The notes: a model not told the origin generated them from the sequence alone. Shown: positions 1 to 8,961, counted from the stretch's first letter. The stretch: DNA of 64,000 nucleotides from an uncultured Collinsella sp. (GCA_958445065.1 CAUCQW010000005.1:52424-116423); one strand, 5' to 3'. Made by a program: numbers and translations.

Positions 1-746
1 TAGCGCGTCTCGGAGCTCATGGAGATCGCTTGGAACACCCGGTCGTTGCAGGGAAGCTGATCGACGATTGGGCGTTGCGGCGCGTCATCGTCTTTCGGTT
101 GCTGCACACGATGCATAAGCTTATAGCGATACATCTTGCGATCGGCATCCATCGTCATCTGGCGACGCGTGTCGCCAGCAAGTGGATCGACGCGCGAGCA
201 GCCAAAGCTAAAGCTGCCGATCATGGGCGCCTTGCCACCTGAGCTCGCCTCGATCAGCCTGGTACGTACCTGCTCCAAGCGCTGCTCGAGTTCAATCTCG
301 TTTGCGGAGGGCGAGATGAGCACAAACTCGTCTCCACCGATACGGAACAGCATCTCATCGTGCTCCATGGTTTCGGAGAGCGTGCGGCAGATGCTCAGAA
401 TATAGCGATTGCCTTCGGCGTGGCCAAACCTATCGTTGCAATGCTTGAGATGGTCGATGTCAATATGGGCGCAGGTGAAGGGGTCGCCTTTGCGCCAGAG
501 TTGCTCGACGTGACGGTCGAATCCGTTGCGGTTGCCCAAGTTGGTGAGCGGATCGATATAGGCGTTGCGCTCAAGCAGCTGGCGCTCTTGTTGCAGGATG
601 GCATGCGTCTTTTGCAGTTGCTCACCAACGGCGCGTAGCTCAGCAGGCAGCGCGGCAACATCGAGTTCGGCGGTCGAGACGCCGTTCGCAAGTCGCTGAA
701 GATAGGCAATAATCGATTGCTCGCCCAGGCGATATGACTCGTTCAT
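1..746 (-). CDS. GGDEF domain protein (diguanylate cyclase), C-terminus cut by window edge
   Basis: The frame is open from an ATG at 746 to the window edge, so the C-terminus is missing. A strong AAGGAGG ribosome binding site precedes the ATG. The first 60 residues look helical. A GGDEF domain follows, with an intact RIGGDEF active-site loop at about residues 135-141, which supports c-di-GMP synthesis from two GTP. No membrane segment is seen in the visible part. The GGDEF domain closely resembles the first one of the upstream 874-3591 gene on the same strand, including the shared KHCND and GNRYIL stretches. The two genes are therefore probably paralogues from a tandem duplication. Any output domain beyond the edge cannot be seen. 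Confidence 0.9.
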   Translation of the reverse strand, partial: MNESYRLGEQSIIAYLQRLANGVSTAELDVAALPAELRAVGEQLQKTHAILQQERQLLERNAYIDPLTNLGNRNGFDRHVEQLWRKGDPFTCAHIDIDHLKHCNDRFGHAEGNRYILSICRTLSETMEHDEMLFRIGGDEFVLISPSANEIELEQRLEQVRTRLIEASSGGKAPMIGSFSFGCSRVDPLAGDTRRQMTMDADRKMYRYKLMHRVQQPKDDDAPQRPIVDQLPCNDRVFQAISMSSETR

Positions 747-784
747 GATGGATAACCTCCTTGGGCGGAACAACGGTTTGTATC

Positions 785-815
785 ATATCCCCAATTCGGT
801 TTGAATTGGGGATAT
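785..815. terminator. Perfect hairpin between two GGDEF genes
   Basis: Two 13-base arms (ATATCCCCAATTC and its exact complement) flank a 5-base loop. The hairpin lies between the stop of the 874-3591 gene and the start of the 1-746 gene. It has no clear U-run, so it may attenuate transcription between the two genes or serve as an operator rather than act as a full terminator. Confidence 0.55.
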
Positions 816-873
816 AAGTTAGCTAATGGAGACAAATGCCCCCTTCGACGGTGGCGTTTTGCGCGCGAGCGTA

Positions 874-3591
874 TCAGTTGTTATTGCCACCATCGAGCAA
901 TGCCTCAAAATCCTTCGCAGGCATGGGGCGGTAGTAGAGGAAGCCCTGAGCGTAGCGGGCGCCCATTTGTCGTAGCATGTTTGCCTGCTCATTTGTCTCG
1001 ACGCCTTCGACCACGACGGGCAGATGGAGCGACTGCGCCATTTCGAGCATCGATGAAATGATTTGCGTGCTGCGGCCTTGATCGCGGTCGGTGGGCACAA
1101 AGGTGCGGTCGAGCTTGATGACGTCGACGTTGACGTTCTTGAGCATCGCGAGCGTGGACTGACCGGTGCCAAAATCGTCCATATAGGTCGAGAAGCCGCG
1201 GGTGTGCAGATCTGCGGTCAGCTTATCCACGGCCTCGGATTCTCCCGTATAAGCCGTCTCGGTGATCTCGATACGCATGAGCTCGGGCGGTAGGTTGTAT
1301 TGGGCGGCGAGCGCCCCCATATGTTCGGCAACGTCGCAGGCAAGGATATCCACGCGCGACACATTAAGCGAGACCGGAACCACGCGAAGACGGCGATCGA
1401 GACGCTCGCGAAGCCATATGGCGACACCCTGCCAAATGTACTTGTCGAGCGTCACTACAAAGCCGCTTTCCTCGAGTGCGGGGATAAACGTTGTGGGCGA
1501 AATGAGAGAGCCGTCCTTGTCAATCCAGCGGGTGAGTGCTTCGGCGCCAATAATCTCGCCGGTTTCCATATCGACCTGGGGCTGAAGATAGTACGTGATG
1601 CGACCATTTGACAGCGCGTACTGGAATTCGGTCAGCGTGCGGTGGAACGCGACTTCGCGCTCGTACTCCGCGGGGCGGAAAATAGCAATGCGCTCCTTAA
1701 AGTCGTTTTTTGCGCGTCGATTGGTAAACATGGCCTTTGCCTGCGCATCGATGGTGATTTCCTCATTGGAGTCGATGGGGTAAACGCCCATGGACGGCCA
1801 AAAACCTACGCCGTCATCATGTCTGGCTACGGCCTCGCGAACGCGGTTGTAGATTTGATGGACGGTGATGTGCTTAAAGGGGATGAGTACACAAAAGTCA
1901 TCTTGGCCCCAGTACCCTGCGACGCCCATATCGGCATTCTCGATGTCCTTGAGGACCGTGCCCACATCGGCGAGTACGCGGTCGCCCTCGGCCTGGCCGT
2001 GCCATTCATTAAACAGGCGCATGTGGCCCATGTCGACTGTGGCGATGCACCAGGTGCCGTTGCGCCTTGCCTCGAGAAATGCGTTGGCGCGCCGCATAAA
2101 CTCGCTGGGTCGATAGAGGCCCGTGAGCGAGTCGATACGTTCAGCTATGGCGCTTTTGCGCTCCGCCTCGGGTATGGGGAGGCTGTCGTTGGGAACAAGC
2201 CCGCCGGCCGTGCGAAGGCGACGGTCGAGTTCGCCTAAAACGGCGGTCGCTTGATGGGTTAAGTGCTCGTAAAAGGCCGGGACGACAAGGCAGACGGGAG
2301 TAATGGTGTCGCCTGCGATTCGAACAGGAGCGAAAACGGCTTCTTTAAGGTGGCGGGTCAGTTGCTCGAATGCCTCGTGGTCTAGTTCGTTGCTGAGCAC
2401 GACGAACTGGACGCTTCGTGAACGGTAGACCCGGCTCCTGCCGCGGGTGATCGACAGCATGCGGCCTGCGTATTCGGCAAGCATGTTGTCGACAGCCTCG
2501 GCCCCGTAGAGCTCGTTGAGTTTTGTCGTGCCACGAACGCGCACCGCTATAAGCCCTGTCTCGCAACGATCGCGGCGGCAGGCGTTGATGGCGTTGACCA
2601 GCATGCGCTGCGTTCCGAGGCCTGTGGCAGCGTCGACGGTTTCGGCAAGTGAGTGGTTGACGAGCTCGCCGACATAGAGCGAGGGGACATTTCCGTCGCC
2701 GTCGATACGAAACCCGCGAGCACGGCAAAGGACGTAGTCGCCGACGGCGTTGCGCACACGATACTGCATGACGCGACGGTGCTTGGTGCCGTTGTAGACT
2801 TGGTCGATGTCGTTGATGCAGGCCTCAAGGTCGTCGGGATGGACGCGCGTTTTCCAGTAATCGCGACAGTTGTCTATGTGCTCCGAGGGAAGGCCAAGAT
2901 CGCGCAAGGCACCTTGTGACCAAAGGGTGCGATGTTTGTCCAAGTTCTCGATAAAGAAATAACGGCCCTCGTTGAGCATCGAAAAGGCGTCAAAAATACG
3001 ATCGCTTATTTCGAAGTCGTCGGCGTGGACTTGCGTGATATTGCGTCGATCGAGGTGCATGGCATGACGTAGCTTGTAGTCGTACATGCGATGGTCGGCA
3101 TCGAGCGTCATGCGATTGGAAGCTTCGCCCAGGGCGGGGTCGGCATGTGACACTCCGTAGCTAAACGAGTGGGGCATCTCGGAATCGTTGTTTTTGAGCA
3201 GAACCGTTCGGCAGTGTTTCAGACGTTCGGCGAGGTCGTCCTCGGTTGCAATCGTAGATAGGATGGCAAACTCGTCGCCGCCTATGCGAAACGCCGCTTC
3301 GCCCACCTTCATATACAGCTTAAGATAGAGACTTACCTGCAAGATATAGCGGTTGCCCTCGTCATGCCCAAAGACGTCGTTGCAGTGCTTGAGATTGTCG
3401 ATATCGATGAACGCCATGGTAACGGGGGCGTCCTGCTCCCAGAGCTCCTCGAGGGAACGGGCAAAGCCGCCACGGTTGCCAAGCCCGGTAAGCTGGTCGG
3501 TAAAGGCAGTCCTGATCAGATCCTCCTGCCGTTCGAGAAGGTCGCGGACGGTCTTTTCGAGCGTTTCGGTGTAATTGCTGACAGTTTCCAT
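874..3591 (-). CDS. Multidomain GGDEF-PAS-GGDEF-GGDEF-EAL c-di-GMP protein
   Basis: A 905-residue protein, apparently cytoplasmic. Domains in order: an intact GGDEF domain with RIGGDEF at residues 102-108; a PAS-like region at about 215-312; a degenerate GGDEF-like domain at about 320-460, where the signature reads SRSVQF; another at about 487-630, where it reads GQDDF; and a C-terminal EAL domain from about 659. The EAL domain keeps EAL at 684-686, N743, E775 (IEITE), DDFGTG at 805-810, K826 and E862, the set expected of an active c-di-GMP phosphodiesterase. The protein could therefore both make and break c-di-GMP, with the degenerate domains acting as GTP or c-di-GMP sensors (inference). 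The ribosome binding site at the chosen ATG is weak. Confidence 0.93.
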   Translation of the reverse strand: METVSNYTETLEKTVRDLLERQEDLIRTAFTDQLTGLGNRGGFARSLEELWEQDAPVTMAFIDIDNLKHCNDVFGHDEGNRYILQVSLYLKLYMKVGEAAFRIGGDEFAILSTIATEDDLAERLKHCRTVLLKNNDSEMPHSFSYGVSHADPALGEASNRMTLDADHRMYDYKLRHAMHLDRRNITQVHADDFEISDRIFDAFSMLNEGRYFFIENLDKHRTLWSQGALRDLGLPSEHIDNCRDYWKTRVHPDDLEACINDIDQVYNGTKHRRVMQYRVRNAVGDYVLCRARGFRIDGDGNVPSLYVGELVNHSLAETVDAATGLGTQRMLVNAINACRRDRCETGLIAVRVRGTTKLNELYGAEAVDNMLAEYAGRMLSITRGRSRVYRSRSVQFVVLSNELDHEAFEQLTRHLKEAVFAPVRIAGDTITPVCLVVPAFYEHLTHQATAVLGELDRRLRTAGGLVPNDSLPIPEAERKSAIAERIDSLTGLYRPSEFMRRANAFLEARRNGTWCIATVDMGHMRLFNEWHGQAEGDRVLADVGTVLKDIENADMGVAGYWGQDDFCVLIPFKHITVHQIYNRVREAVARHDDGVGFWPSMGVYPIDSNEEITIDAQAKAMFTNRRAKNDFKERIAIFRPAEYEREVAFHRTLTEFQYALSNGRITYYLQPQVDMETGEIIGAEALTRWIDKDGSLISPTTFIPALEESGFVVTLDKYIWQGVAIWLRERLDRRLRVVPVSLNVSRVDILACDVAEHMGALAAQYNLPPELMRIEITETAYTGESEAVDKLTADLHTRGFSTYMDDFGTGQSTLAMLKNVNVDVIKLDRTFVPTDRDQGRSTQIISSMLEMAQSLHLPVVVEGVETNEQANMLRQMGARYAQGFLYYRPMPAKDFEALLDGGNNN

Positions 3592-3915
3592 GTTCTAAGC
3601 GACTTTCTGAGGTCGGGGCGGATTGCGTCGGGCGAGCTCGTTGTGTACACGCGTCGTTGCTCAGCGCTTTGCATGTATCCAGGCCCCCGCCTTGCCGCGT
3701 TGTTGAGTTAATTTGTCGGCTAATGTTCGCTGTTGATAACAGCTGAGTAGTGTAAACAATAGTGCACAATTATATATGGGTGCACATGCTGTGGGCGGCT
3801 ATTATTCGACAAGCGGTAGCGCGACGATGCGATGTTCGATAAAAATGCGACTGGGACGATATATGTTGACGGGTATACTTGTCCCGTTTTAAAACGCAGG
3901 AACGGAGATGGTCGC
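3592..3915. other. Divergent intergenic region, no gene seen
   Basis: This 324-base gap separates the divergent c-di-GMP gene and patatin gene. It is AT-richer than its flanks and must hold both promoters. Short symmetric motifs are visible: CTGTT-GAT-AACAG near 3730-3745, and two GTGCAC palindromes near 3760-3785. A TATACT hexamer at 3874-3879 is a candidate -10 box for the patatin gene, but no good -35 was found at the right distance. Confidence 0.4.
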
Positions 3916-4785
3916 ATGGCACAGTCAAATATGACGCGCACGGTGGGGCTGGCGCTCGAGGGAGGCGGCTACCGCGGTATGTATACGGCGGGCGTGCTCG
4001 ACGTTTGGATGGAGCACGGTTTGACCTGCGACCATATGGTGGGCGTCTCGGCGGGCGCGGCGTTTGGCTACAACTTTAAATCGCGCCAGATCGGCCGCGC
4101 CATTCGCTATAACAAGGCCTATTGCGCCGACAAGCGCTATGCGAGCGTGACCAGCTGGCTGCGAACCGGCGATATGTACAATGCCGACTTTGCTTATCAC
4201 GAGGTGCCTATCGAGCGCGATCCTATCGACTTAGAGGCGTATCGCACCTGTCCCATGCGATTTACGTGCGTGTGTACCGATATCGAGACGGGCAAGGCCG
4301 TCTATCACGATCTGCCGTATGGCGACGAGCGCGATATCGAGTGGATTCGGGCGTCGTCGGCAATTCCCGTGGCGACGCGTCCCGTTGCTATTGACGGGCA
4401 TAAGTATCTGGATGGTGGCGTGGCTGATTCTATTCCCAGCGCGTGGCTGTTTGCGCAGGGGTATGACCGCAATATCGTGGTACTCACGCAGCCGGCGGGC
4501 TTTGTGAAGCAGCCCAACAGCGTGATGCCCATGCTGCGGCGCGTGTTCCGTCACTATCCGGAGTTTGTCGCAGCGCTTGAGCATCGGCATGAGGTCTACA
4601 ATGCCACGCTCGATGACCTGGCACGTCGCGAGGCTGCCGGCGAGATCTTTGTGGTGCGTCCGAGCGAATCGGTGAAGGTGCCGTCGCTGTGTCGCGAGCC
4701 CGATGAACTTGAGCGCATCTACCAGATTGGTCGCCGCGATGCGGAGGCGACCTTGCCGGCACTGGAGGCATATCTGGCAGGGTAG
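3916..4785 (+). CDS. Patatin-like phospholipase (RssA/YjjU type)
   Basis: A 289-residue patatin-family serine lipase. The start is the ATG at 3916, behind GGAG at 3904; the longer frame from 3832 has no support. Visible motifs are the oxyanion glycine loop EGGGYRG, the nucleophile elbow GVSAG, and the DGG of the Ser-Asp dyad (YLDGGVADS). It should hydrolyse acyl esters of phospholipids or related lipids; the substrate cannot be told from sequence. There is no signal peptide, so it probably acts in the cytoplasm or at the inner membrane face. It stands alone, convergent with the thiamine operon. Confidence 0.92.
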   Translation: MAQSNMTRTVGLALEGGGYRGMYTAGVLDVWMEHGLTCDHMVGVSAGAAFGYNFKSRQIGRAIRYNKAYCADKRYASVTSWLRTGDMYNADFAYHEVPIERDPIDLEAYRTCPMRFTCVCTDIETGKAVYHDLPYGDERDIEWIRASSAIPVATRPVAIDGHKYLDGGVADSIPSAWLFAQGYDRNIVVLTQPAGFVKQPNSVMPMLRRVFRHYPEFVAALEHRHEVYNATLDDLARREAAGEIFVVRPSESVKVPSLCREPDELERIYQIGRRDAEATLPALEAYLAG

Positions 4786-4807
4786 AGGCTGCTGCCGCCA
4801 TCTCGGC

Positions 4808-4853
4808 GGAAAGCACATCCCGGAATGGAGGCTCAAACTGGGATGCGCTTTCC
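4808..4853. terminator. Hairpin between convergent patatin and thiE genes
   Basis: Arms GGAAAGCACATCCC and GGGATGCGCTTTCC pair over 14 positions with one G-U wobble. It lies between two convergent stop codons, where a shared terminator is expected, but neither side has a strong U-run. Confidence 0.55.
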
Positions 4854-4897
4854 ATTGCTGAAGATATGAGGCTGCGAATCAGCTGCTCGGCCTAGAC

Positions 4898-5593
4898 TTA
4901 CGCCTGCTGCCAGGTGTCGACGAGCTCCTTGGCCGCGGCGTAGGGGTCATCGGCGCTGCAGACGGCGCTCACCACGAAAAAGCCGTCGACGCCGGTGGCC
5001 TTGAGCTGTGGCAGGTCGGCCGTCTTGACGCCGCCGCCCACCACGATGGGCACGGGGCTTGCCGCGTGGAGGGCGGCCAGGTCCTCAAAGCTCTTGGTGA
5101 TGATAGAGCCGTCGGCCGCGCGTCCGCAGTCGCGCTTGGTCTCGGTCTCGTGGAGTGGGCCGATGCCCAGGTAGTCGACTAGGCTCATGTCGGCGGTCTT
5201 GACGTACTCGAGCATCTCCTCGCAACGGGCGGAAAGGCCCACGATGGCGTTGGGCCCCAGCAGCTTGCGACAGACCTCGACGGGAATGTCGCTCTGACCC
5301 ACGTGCACGCCGTCGACAGCAATGCCCTGCTCGCGCGCGGCGAGTACGCAGTCCAGGCGGTCGTCAATCAGCAAAGCGACCTGACCGGTCTTGCCGGCCT
5401 GTGCGATTGCCTGCGCGGCGTCGCCGGTCAGCGCAATGATCTCGCGGGCGCTTGCCACCTTGGAGCGCACCTGGATGCAGGTAAAGCCGGCGTCGAGTGC
5501 CTGGGCCACCACATCGCCCACGGGGCGCCCGAGCGTGTTTTCGGGGCCGAGCACCAGATAGGCCGAGATATCAAGGTTGTCGCGGATACTCAT
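4898..5593 (-). CDS. thiE: Thiamine-phosphate synthase ThiE
   Basis: A 231-residue TIM-barrel enzyme of normal length for ThiE. It joins hydroxymethylpyrimidine diphosphate to thiazole phosphate to give thiamine monophosphate. Family stretches are visible: QVRSK (usually QLRxK), LLIDDRLD, GVHVGQSD, DYLGIGPLHETETK and a phosphate-binding GGGVK near the C-terminus. It is the last gene of the riboswitch-led operon, and its start overlaps the preceding gene by four bases, so the two are probably translationally coupled. No thiC, thiD or thiazole-making genes are present here, so this operon reads as precursor salvage. Confidence 0.95.
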   Translation of the reverse strand: MSIRDNLDISAYLVLGPENTLGRPVGDVVAQALDAGFTCIQVRSKVASAREIIALTGDAAQAIAQAGKTGQVALLIDDRLDCVLAAREQGIAVDGVHVGQSDIPVEVCRKLLGPNAIVGLSARCEEMLEYVKTADMSLVDYLGIGPLHETETKRDCGRAADGSIITKSFEDLAALHAASPVPIVVGGGVKTADLPQLKATGVDGFFVVSAVCSADDPYAAAKELVDTWQQA

Positions 5594-5931
5594 CGTGTTT
5601 CCTCCTGCTTTTTGATCTGAGCTTCCATGCGCTCGAGCTTGCCGGTCATGGTGTCGGTAAATCCGGGTCGAATATCGGCTTTGAGCACGACTTCGGTGCG
5701 GATGCCCTTGCTCGCCAACACAAAGGTTGCGTCGCGCACGACCTGCATGACCTCGTCCCAGTCGCCCTCGATCTCGGTGAACATCGAGGTGGTGCGGTTG
5801 GGAAGGCCGCTCTCGCGAATGACGCGCACGACCTCGGCGACCTCGGCGGACAGCTCATCGCCGGTGCCGCACGGGGCGATGGCCACGGCGACGAGCGTAT
5901 TCATGCCGGCATCGGTTGCGGGCTCGGACAT
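5590..5931 (-). CDS. MTH1187/YkoF-type thiamine-binding protein
   Basis: A 113-residue protein of the MTH1187 (DUF77) family of small ferredoxin-fold proteins. The typical stretch is TSMFTEIEGDWDEVMQVV in mid-protein. Members related to YkoF bind thiamine or its pyrimidine moiety. The gene sits between thiM and thiE, three bases after the thiM stop and overlapping thiE by four bases, which supports a role in thiamine or precursor handling. The first residues before MNTLVAVAI are not conserved-looking, so an internal start at that Met is possible. No catalytic residues are evident. Confidence 0.85.
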   Translation of the reverse strand: MSEPATDAGMNTLVAVAIAPCGTGDELSAEVAEVVRVIRESGLPNRTTSMFTEIEGDWDEVMQVVRDATFVLASKGIRTEVVLKADIRPGFTDTMTGKLERMEAQIKKQEETR

Positions 5932-5934
5932 GGC

Positions 5935-6774
5935 CTATGCCTCCTCGAGGTCGAGCTGGTTGTTGGCGATGTCCTGGGCGGTTGCGCGGTAGAGCTCGTC
6001 GATAAAGGCGACCTTAAAGCTTGCCGGGGCGTCGGCGACAGCGGCGGCACGCGAGCCGGCAACGTTGTAGACGGCGGTGCCGCAGACGGCGGCCGTAAAC
6101 GGGTCGGCAGCGCAGGCGTACACAGCCAGCACGCCGCCTTGCGAGCAGCCGCAACCGGTGATCTTGGACATGAGCGGGCTGCCGCCGTGGGACTTGGCCA
6201 CGGTCATGCCGTCGGTGATCAGGTCGACTTCGCCCGAGACCACAACGGCGCCGCCGGTGTAGCGGGCGAGCGCCACGGCGGCATCGCGGGCGGCGTCGAC
6301 CGTGTCGGTGGTATCGACACCGCGCACGCGGCTCAGATCGGCCGCCTCGCCCTCAAGACCCCACAGGCCGGCGAGCGCGATGATCTCGGAGGCGTTGCCG
6401 CGCACGATGGCGGGCTTGTACTGCTTAAGCTCGTTTACCAACTGGGTGCGCAGACTGCCGATGCCCAGACCCACCGGATCGAGCACCCAGGGCTTGCCGG
6501 CGTCGTGTGCCGCCTTGGCCGCGCGGGGAATCGTCTGCTCGTAGATGGGGAAGAGCGTGCCCATATTGAGATAGATGGCGCCGCCGCCGGCAACGAGCGC
6601 CTCGCCCTCGTCGGGAAGATAGACCATGGCGGCCGATCCACCCACAGCGAGCTGCGCGTTGGCGACAAAGTCGATCGTCACCGTGTTGGTGATGGAGCCG
6701 GCCATCGGATTGGTGGTGCGAATCTCCTCCACGGCCTTGACCATATGTTGCTTAAGCTGTTCCGAATCAATCAC
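5935..6774 (-). CDS. thiM: Hydroxyethylthiazole kinase ThiM
   Basis: A 279-residue ribokinase-fold kinase that phosphorylates 4-methyl-5-hydroxyethylthiazole in the salvage branch of thiamine synthesis. The start is GTG at 6774, behind a perfect AAGGAGG. A nearby ATG is out of frame, and the longer frame would run back into the riboswitch. Motifs include SITNTVTIDFVANAQLAVGG, DPVGLG, GNASEI, SGEVDLITDG and the GCGCSQGG loop with the expected catalytic-region cysteine. It is the first gene of the operon and lies directly downstream of the TPP riboswitch and its terminator hairpin. Confidence 0.95.
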   Translation of the reverse strand: MIDSEQLKQHMVKAVEEIRTTNPMAGSITNTVTIDFVANAQLAVGGSAAMVYLPDEGEALVAGGGAIYLNMGTLFPIYEQTIPRAAKAAHDAGKPWVLDPVGLGIGSLRTQLVNELKQYKPAIVRGNASEIIALAGLWGLEGEAADLSRVRGVDTTDTVDAARDAAVALARYTGGAVVVSGEVDLITDGMTVAKSHGGSPLMSKITGCGCSQGGVLAVYACAADPFTAAVCGTAVYNVAGSRAAAVADAPASFKVAFIDELYRATAQDIANNQLDLEEA

Positions 6775-6796
6775 TGCACATGCCTCCTTGGCATAG

Positions 6797-6826
6797 AAAA
6801 GGGGCGCTGTGCATAGACAGCGCCCC
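6797..6826 (-). terminator. Terminator of the TPP riboswitch expression platform
   Basis: On the minus strand a 10-base GC stem (GGGGCGCTGT with ACAGCGCCCC) with a six-base loop is followed by TTTT, 22 bases before the thiM start. Its position just after the TPP aptamer suggests control by transcription termination when TPP is bound. Confidence 0.85.
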
Positions 6827-6837
6827 TGTAAAGGCGG

Positions 6838-6930
6838 CATGCTCCCTACGCCAGCATTAACTGACAGGTTCAAAGGATTGGGCCCCATGCCCTCTCAGCC
6901 TTGTGGTTTGCACCGCCGGCACTCCCGCAT
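6838..6930 (-). ncRNA. TPP riboswitch (THI box) upstream of thiM
   Basis: Read on the minus strand, the hallmark THI-box blocks occur in order: GGGAGTGCCGG, CTGAGAGGGC, GAACCTG, then AATGCTGGCGTAGGGAGCA. The aptamer is followed by an intrinsic terminator and thiM, so thiamine pyrophosphate should switch the thiM-thiE operon off. Confidence 0.95.
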
Positions 6931-6957
6931 CGAATCTGTTGTTCCCTATACTAGCGC

Positions 6958-7059
6958 ACCTGCCAAAAAGGGACAGGTTTATTTTGGCAGGTAACAACTG
7001 GGACTTTGCGTTTTCCCAGATGAAACCTGCCGAAATAAACCTGTCCCTTTTTGGCAGGT
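6958..7059. repeat. REPIN-like pair of inverted 35-bp hairpin repeats
   Basis: Two 35-base repeats at 6958-6992 and 7025-7059 lie in opposite orientation and differ at one position. Each is itself a hairpin (ACCTGCC ... GGCAGGT) with the core GGGACAGG. The 32-base spacer holds a CTGGGA/TCCCAG pair. Single relatives occur at 24939 and 48963. The arrangement resembles REPINs mobilised by RAYT transposases, but no such gene is in the window. Confidence 0.85.
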
Positions 7060-7099
7060 CGGTACAATAGATGGGATTAAGAATGACCGAGGGGACTCT

Positions 7100-8008
7100 A
7101 TGATCAAACTTGTGCTGACCGATATGGACGATACACTGATTCCAGCCGGGCATGACGGCGCCAGCGACTACGCCATTGAGGGTATTCATGCCATGCAGGC
7201 GGCGGGTTTGCACTTTGGGCCGGTTTCGGGTCGTCAGCCGTCCGCGATGGGCTGGATGTTCAAAAACCGTTCCGGGTGTTATTCGACCGGTGCGTTCTGT
7301 AACGGCCAGGTGATGTTTGTTGACGGCGAAGTAGTCGCCTCGCGCGCAATCGACAACGATGCTCTGATGCGTTTGGCCGACTATCTGGAGCAAGAGACCG
7401 ACGATACATTTCTAAAAGTCTACAGCCTGGGCGATGACTTTTGGGGCAACGATGCCCATTGTGTGACGAGTGACCCCGAGCGCGTTCGTCGCGCCATGGA
7501 GTCGGGCGGCAACGCGTGGCTCAAAGGCGAAGAGGCCCCATGTCGTCCCGTCGTCGATGACGCGTCGGTGTTTAAGGCGAATATCTGGAGTGCCCGTTCG
7601 CGTGAGGAGCTCGCGGAGCTACGTGAGCGCGTTGCCGCTGAGGTGCCGGAACTCTCGCTTGTGTTTCCCAACAACCGAGTGCGCCTGTTCGACATCCTTC
7701 CGGCTGGTTGGGACAAGGGCTGCGCTGCGCTGGAGCTGGCGCGCGCTTTGGGCCTGACGCCCGACGAGGTGGCCGTATTCGGCGATTCTGATAACGATTT
7801 GCCCATGATCGATGCCGTTCCTAACTCCGTTGCAGTCGCCAATGCCAACGAGGCCGTCACGGCTGCCGCACGCTGGCATATTGGCGCTGCGGCAGATGAT
7901 GCGGTTGCCGGGGCTCTGCATCAGATTGCCGCCTGCGCCGCGACGGGGGAGATGCCGTCGTTTATGCGTCAAATGGACGCGGCAGGTTTTGGCGTCACGA
8001 ACGTCTAG
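7100..8008 (+). CDS. Cof-type HAD superfamily hydrolase
   Basis: A 302-residue HAD phosphatase with a C2-type cap. Motif I is TDMDDT (D8 and D10), motif II the SGR after the first strand, motif III the lysine in WDKG, and motif IV GDSDNDLPM. Such enzymes usually dephosphorylate sugar phosphates or cofactors; the substrate is not evident. The start ATG at 7100 follows GAGGGGAC. The LysR gene begins 10 bases after the stop, so the two may be co-transcribed. Confidence 0.9.
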   Translation: MIKLVLTDMDDTLIPAGHDGASDYAIEGIHAMQAAGLHFGPVSGRQPSAMGWMFKNRSGCYSTGAFCNGQVMFVDGEVVASRAIDNDALMRLADYLEQETDDTFLKVYSLGDDFWGNDAHCVTSDPERVRRAMESGGNAWLKGEEAPCRPVVDDASVFKANIWSARSREELAELRERVAAEVPELSLVFPNNRVRLFDILPAGWDKGCAALELARALGLTPDEVAVFGDSDNDLPMIDAVPNSVAVANANEAVTAAARWHIGAAADDAVAGALHQIAACAATGEMPSFMRQMDAAGFGVTNV

Positions 8009-8018
8009 GGAGAAGGCT

Positions 8019-8915
8019 ATGAAGCTCCAGCAGCTCAGATATGTTGTTAAGGTTGCCGAATGCGGTAGCATCACCGAGGCCTCGCGCCGGCTCTTTGTGT
8101 CGCAGCCCTCGATTACCGCGTCGATTCGCGATCTCGAAAACGAGATGGGTGTGCATATCTTTGAGCGCACCAACAAGGGCGTCATTGTGTCCGAGGAAGG
8201 CGAGACCTTCTTGGGCTACGCGCGCCAGGTGCTCGACCAGGCCGACCTGCTCGAGGGCAAGTACAAAGGCACGTCCGAGCAGGTGCCGCACTTTAGTGTG
8301 AGCTGCCAGCATTATTCCTTTGCCGTTAATGCGTTTGTCGATGTGATCCGCGAGTTCGATGCCGCGCGCTACGACTTTACCCTGCGCGAGGAGCAGACCC
8401 ACGAAATTATCGAGGATGTCGCGCATATGAAAAGCGAACTCGGCATCCTGTATCTGTCGGAGCACAATCGCGAGGTCATCGAGCGCATGCTTGCCGCCAA
8501 CGAGCTCGTGTTCGAAGGGCTCTTCTGCGCCACGCCGCATGTCTTCGTCTGCGCCGACCATCCGCTGGCGGGCCGCTCCAGCGTGACGCTCGAGGATCTG
8601 GAAGACTACCCGTTCCTGTCCTACGAGCAGGGCAGCTACAACTCGTTTTACTATTCCGAGGAGCTGACCTCGACGTTCGAGCGTCGCAAAAATATCCGCG
8701 TGCGCGACCGTGCGACGTTGTTCAATTTGGCCATGGGCCTCAACGGCTACACGGTATGCTCGGGCGTGATCAGCCACGAGCTCAACGGCCCCGGCATTAT
8801 CTCGATTCCGCTCGACGTGGACGAGTACATGGAGATTGGCATCATCACGCGCAAGAACACGACGCTCACGCGCTACGGTCGGGCCTATATCGACGCGATT
8901 CGTCAGCATATCTAG
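8019..8915 (+). CDS. LysR-family transcriptional regulator
   Basis: A 298-residue LysR regulator. The N-terminal winged helix-turn-helix spans about residues 3-60 (GSITEASRRLFVSQPSIT), followed by a two-lobe effector-binding domain. The start is the ATG at 8019 with GGGAGAAGG upstream; the longer frame from 7812 overlaps the HAD gene. A MetE-like methyltransferase gene follows on the same strand, with a 23-bp palindrome containing T-N11-A between them. This regulator may therefore control methionine synthesis, as MetR-type LysR proteins do (inference). The ligand is unknown. Confidence 0.9.
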   Translation: MKLQQLRYVVKVAECGSITEASRRLFVSQPSITASIRDLENEMGVHIFERTNKGVIVSEEGETFLGYARQVLDQADLLEGKYKGTSEQVPHFSVSCQHYSFAVNAFVDVIREFDAARYDFTLREEQTHEIIEDVAHMKSELGILYLSEHNREVIERMLAANELVFEGLFCATPHVFVCADHPLAGRSSVTLEDLEDYPFLSYEQGSYNSFYYSEELTSTFERRKNIRVRDRATLFNLAMGLNGYTVCSGVISHELNGPGIISIPLDVDEYMEIGIITRKNTTLTRYGRAYIDAIRQHI

Positions 8916-8961
8916 GCTGCTGTGCTCCGCACGGTTCAAGTCTCTTTATGACAGTCCAGAC

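Noticed and set aside
5497..6816. 439-codon frame opposite thiM and thiE
   Set aside because: It runs through three recognised thiamine genes on the other strand and is Gly/His-rich without motifs, a high-GC shadow.
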